Shown here in pieces: positions 15,438 through 17,509 of a stretch of DNA of 17,509 nt. Made by a program: the position numbers and the translations under genes. This stretch comes from Bacteroidales bacterium (lineage in GTDB: Bacteria > Bacteroidota > Bacteroidia > Bacteroidales > WCHB1-69): positions 1 to 17,509 of the forward strand of contig JAFXPL010000152.1 in NCBI GenBank assembly GCA_017527945.1. The letters are read 5' to 3'. Numbering within the stretch: the stretch's first letter is position 1; every line of letters starts with the position of its first letter. The notes below the pieces were generated by a model. The model was not told the DNA's origin, did no database searches, and saw only the letters and a list, made by a program, of their open reading frames with translations.

Positions 15438-16181
15438 ATGAATGAGTTTATTAGAGGAATAAAACGCGGATTTCCCATCTGCTTAGGCTACATTCCCGTG
15501 TCTTTCACGTTCGGTCTGATAGCCGTGAAGATGGGTTTTTCGCCAGCACAGGCGACACTCATTTCCCTGACCAACATGGCCTCCGCAGGCCAATTCGCAG
15601 GCATCCGCCTCATTGAGGGCGGAGCACCCTATATCGAACTGATAATCACGACCTTCGTCATCAATTTGCGCTACTTTCTGATGTCGCTTTCCCTGTCGCA
15701 GAAGGTGAATCCGGAGATGCCGTTCTACAAGCGGGCGGTGATGGCCTACTGCATCACGGATGAAGTGTTCGCCTTAGCGGCCATGGAGCCCGAAGAGGTG
15801 AACTTCCCGTTCTTCGGAGGATTGATGCTGACTCCTATATTAGGCTGGACCTCAGGCACTTTGTTAGGCGCTGTGGCTTCCGGCCTGCTCTCCCCGATGA
15901 TGCAGGGCTGCATGGGCATCGCGCTCTACTGCATGTTCATCGCCATCATCATACCGCCGGCGCGGAAGAGCCGCAAAGTGGCCCTGGCCGTCGTGGTGGC
16001 CGCCGCGCTCTCCTGCATCTTCAAGTACGTGCCTGGCATCAACGCCCTCTCGAAGGTGGGTGGCGGAGGTTGGTCCATCATCACGGCAGCCATCCTCGGC
16101 GCGGCCATCTGCGCCAGCATCAAGGAGGTGAAACGCCACCGTAAAGCCGCTGTGGCAGCAGCAGAAGGGAGGGACGCATGA
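15438..16181 (+). CDS. azlC: AzlC-family branched-chain amino acid exporter, large subunit
   Basis: Integral membrane protein of the AzlC/YgaZ/BrnF family, which with a small partner exports branched-chain amino acids (and the analogue 4-azaleucine in Bacillus). The 247 residues show the family N-terminus GFPICLGYIPVSFTFGLIAV and the conserved TNMASAGQFAGIRLI segment. FVINLRYFLMSLSLSQK, TDEVFAL and several further membrane helices follow. A charged C-terminal tail (KEVKRHRKAA) would face the cytoplasm. The start is supported by family alignment and the promoter box upstream. Its stop overlaps the azlD start (ATGA, 4 bases), so the two subunits are translationally coupled. Confidence 0.93.
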   Translation: MNEFIRGIKRGFPICLGYIPVSFTFGLIAVKMGFSPAQATLISLTNMASAGQFAGIRLIEGGAPYIELIITTFVINLRYFLMSLSLSQKVNPEMPFYKRAVMAYCITDEVFALAAMEPEEVNFPFFGGLMLTPILGWTSGTLLGAVASGLLSPMMQGCMGIALYCMFIAIIIPPARKSRKVALAVVVAAALSCIFKYVPGINALSKVGGGGWSIITAAILGAAICASIKEVKRHRKAAVAAAEGRDA

Positions 16182-16513
16182 GCTACGTCGTCATTTGCAT
16201 GTTCCTGATGTTCCTGACCACCTACTTGATCCGGGTGATTCCCATCGGTTTCGTGCGCCGGAAAATGGAGAACAAATGGGTTCAGGATTTCCTCTACTAC
16301 ATTCCGTTCTGCGTGCTGTCGGCCATGACCTTCCCCGATGTGCTTTACTCCACCAGCGCGGCAGGCACCGAACCGCACATCACCGTCTCGGCCGTCATTG
16401 CCACCGCCGTTGCCATCATCATGGCTTGGCGGAAACGCGGCCTCGTCGCCGTAGCCATCGTCGCCGTTGTGGTCGCCATCATCGTGGAACTGGCTCTGCC
16501 CGTGTTGTTTTGA
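16178..16513 (+). CDS. azlD: AzlD-family branched-chain amino acid exporter, small subunit
   Basis: Small membrane partner of AzlC, 111 residues, the normal size. About four hydrophobic segments are visible: MSYVVICMFLMFLTTYLIRV, then FLYYIPFCVLSAMTFPDVLY, ITVSAVIATAVAIIMAW and VAVAIVAVVVAIIVELALP. The TYLIRVIPI and YIPFCVLSAMTFPD blocks are characteristic of the family. The ATG overlaps the end of azlC by 4 bases. The gene is intact and followed by a 111-base gap with a new promoter box. Confidence 0.92.
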   Translation: MSYVVICMFLMFLTTYLIRVIPIGFVRRKMENKWVQDFLYYIPFCVLSAMTFPDVLYSTSAAGTEPHITVSAVIATAVAIIMAWRKRGLVAVAIVAVVVAIIVELALPVLF

Positions 16514-16552
16514 TTCCAATTTTCATTTGTGGGCAACTATTCACAATTTTTG

Positions 16553-16560
16553 TATTTTTG
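16553..16560 (+). promoter_or_regulatory. Bacteroidota -7 box for the DUF1015 gene
   Basis: TATTTTTG at 16553-16560 matches TAnnTTTG. A TTTG at 16526-16529 could be the -33 element, with a 23-base spacer that is slightly long. The leader to the ATG at 16625 would be about 55-60 bases and AT-rich; no strong structure was seen in it. Confidence 0.6.
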
Positions 16561-16624
16561 CCGTTGTTTATACATCTGCAAATTTTAGAATAAAACCTAT
16601 TATTTATCAGTAAATCAAATAGAT

Positions 16625-17509
16625 ATGTCAGTAATTAAACCCTTTAGAGGATTCCGTCCTCCGAAAGAAATCGTTGAGAAATTAGCTTCCCGTCCTTACG
16701 ACGTGCTGAACTCCGAAGAGGCGCGCAAAGAGTGCGAGGGCAACCCGTACAGTCTGCTGCACGTCACCAAAGCCGAGATCGACCTGCCGGAAGGCACCGA
16801 CGAGCACTCCCCCGAGGTCTATCTCCAGGTGGTGAAAAACTACAACAGTTTCAAGGACTATGGCTGGTTGGTTCAGGACAAGGAGGAAAAACTCTACGTT
16901 TACGCCCAAAGCATGAACCCCACCGCCCCTGACGCCAAATGGCAGTACGGCATCGTGGCTTGCGCTTACAGCGAGGACTATGTCAACAAGGTCATCAAAA
17001 AACACGAGCTCACCCGCAAAGACAAGGAGGAGGACCGCATGAAACACGTGCGCATCACCAACGCAAACGTCGAACCGGTCTTCTTCGCCTATCCCGCCGT
17101 CGCCCGTATCGACGAAATCGTGGCCTCCGTGACCGCCAAAGAGCCGGTCTATGATTTCATCGCCAAGGAAGACGGCTTCGGCCACCGCTTCTGGGTGATT
17201 GACGACCGCAAGCTCATCGACGAGCTGGTGGAACTCTTCGCCACGAAAGTCCCCGCCATGTACATTGCCGACGGTCACCACCGTAGCGCCGCTGCCGCCC
17301 TCGTGGGCCAGGAGAAAAAAGAGCACAACCCGCACCACACCGGCAAAGAGGAGTACAACTACTTCATGACCGTCATCTTCCCCGACAACCAACTCAACGT
17401 CATCGACTACAACCGCGTGGTGAAAGACCTCAATGGCTTGGACGGCAAACAGTTCTTCGCTGCCTTGGCCGAGGATTTCGACATCGAGTGCAAGTGCGAC
17501 TGCACCAAG
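16625..17509 (+). CDS. DUF1015-family protein, 5' part (3' end outside the window)
   Basis: Protein of the DUF1015 family, widespread in bacteria and of unknown biochemical function. The 295 codons present form an unbroken frame to the window edge; complete members are about 400 residues. Recognisable blocks are IKPFRGFRPPKEIVEKLASR with PYDVLNSEEAR at the N-terminus, KKHELTRKDKEEDRMKH, VEPVFFAYP, HRFWVIDD, and the hallmark YIADGHHRSAAA with D216, H218, H219 and R220. The ATG at 16625 gives the standard N-terminus. No signal peptide is present, so it is likely cytoplasmic. In Bacteroidota this gene is often seen near serC and serA; that context, if present, would lie beyond the window. Any metabolic role is inference. 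Confidence 0.93.
   Translation, partial: MSVIKPFRGFRPPKEIVEKLASRPYDVLNSEEARKECEGNPYSLLHVTKAEIDLPEGTDEHSPEVYLQVVKNYNSFKDYGWLVQDKEEKLYVYAQSMNPTAPDAKWQYGIVACAYSEDYVNKVIKKHELTRKDKEEDRMKHVRITNANVEPVFFAYPAVARIDEIVASVTAKEPVYDFIAKEDGFGHRFWVIDDRKLIDELVELFATKVPAMYIADGHHRSAAAALVGQEKKEHNPHHTGKEEYNYFMTVIFPDNQLNVIDYNRVVKDLNGLDGKQFFAALAEDFDIECKCDCTK

Noticed and set aside
16682..17392. 236-residue minus-strand reading frame
   Set aside because: It is antisense to the DUF1015 gene, whose plus-strand frame is open to the window edge and carries family motifs. The antisense product is Val/His/Leu-rich without a recognisable domain.
1..17509. Defence island, prophage, integrative element or secondary-metabolite cluster
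   Set aside because: All plus- and minus-strand genes identified are housekeeping or common transport genes. No recombinase, toxin-antitoxin pair, restriction gene or phage gene was found.

Overview
The window looks like a chromosomal segment from a member of the Bacteroidota, most likely an uncultured Bacteroidales lineage with mid-50s percent GC (judged by eye). Four things support this: several promoter-like boxes fit the phylum's -7 consensus TAnnTTTG; ribosome binding sites are mostly weak or absent; the order DUF6089 - uppS - bamA - ompH is typical of the phylum; and the coding sequences read as Bacteroidota homologues. I see no tRNA, rRNA, CRISPR array, insertion sequence, integrase or prophage gene. 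Most of the window is housekeeping. The unusual parts are regulatory and intergenic.

Left part (1-5609, plus strand): the 3' end of aspS, then an MlaE-type lipid-transport permease starting on the next base. A DExH helicase, hrpB, follows, and then the MlaF-type ATPase that should partner the permease. hrpB therefore splits a transporter pair that is usually adjacent. mlaF has its own promoter region with two copies of a palindrome, one of them covering the -7 box.

Middle-left (5636-7058, minus strand): the infC - rpmI - rplT translation operon, ending in a strong intrinsic terminator that faces mlaF. infC has no in-frame ATG before its conserved core and probably starts at ATC, which fits the known self-regulating non-AUG start of IF3 genes. 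A long hairpin lies between rpmI and rplT. The operon's promoter is back to back with that of the next block.

Centre (7051-12964, plus strand): an envelope-biogenesis operon. It encodes a DUF6089 outer-membrane beta-barrel protein, undecaprenyl diphosphate synthase (UppS), BamA, and three tandem Skp/OmpH chaperones. It links the lipid carrier for wall and polysaccharide synthesis with assembly of outer membrane proteins.

Gap 12965-13296 (332 bases): no gene. It holds a perfect 15-bp inverted repeat and then a 193-bp array of 23 units of 8 or 9 bp (ACTAAACC with an optional extra base). The array ends 8 bases before the start codon of an M3 zinc peptidase.

Right part (13297-17509, plus strand): the Dcp/OpdA-like peptidase, an AzlC-AzlD branched-chain amino acid exporter pair with overlapping genes, and the 5' part of a DUF1015 gene that runs off the window.

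I found no convincing new multi-gene system. The best leads are the repeat array at the peptidase start, the non-ATG infC start, the double palindrome at mlaF, and the three-copy Skp set.
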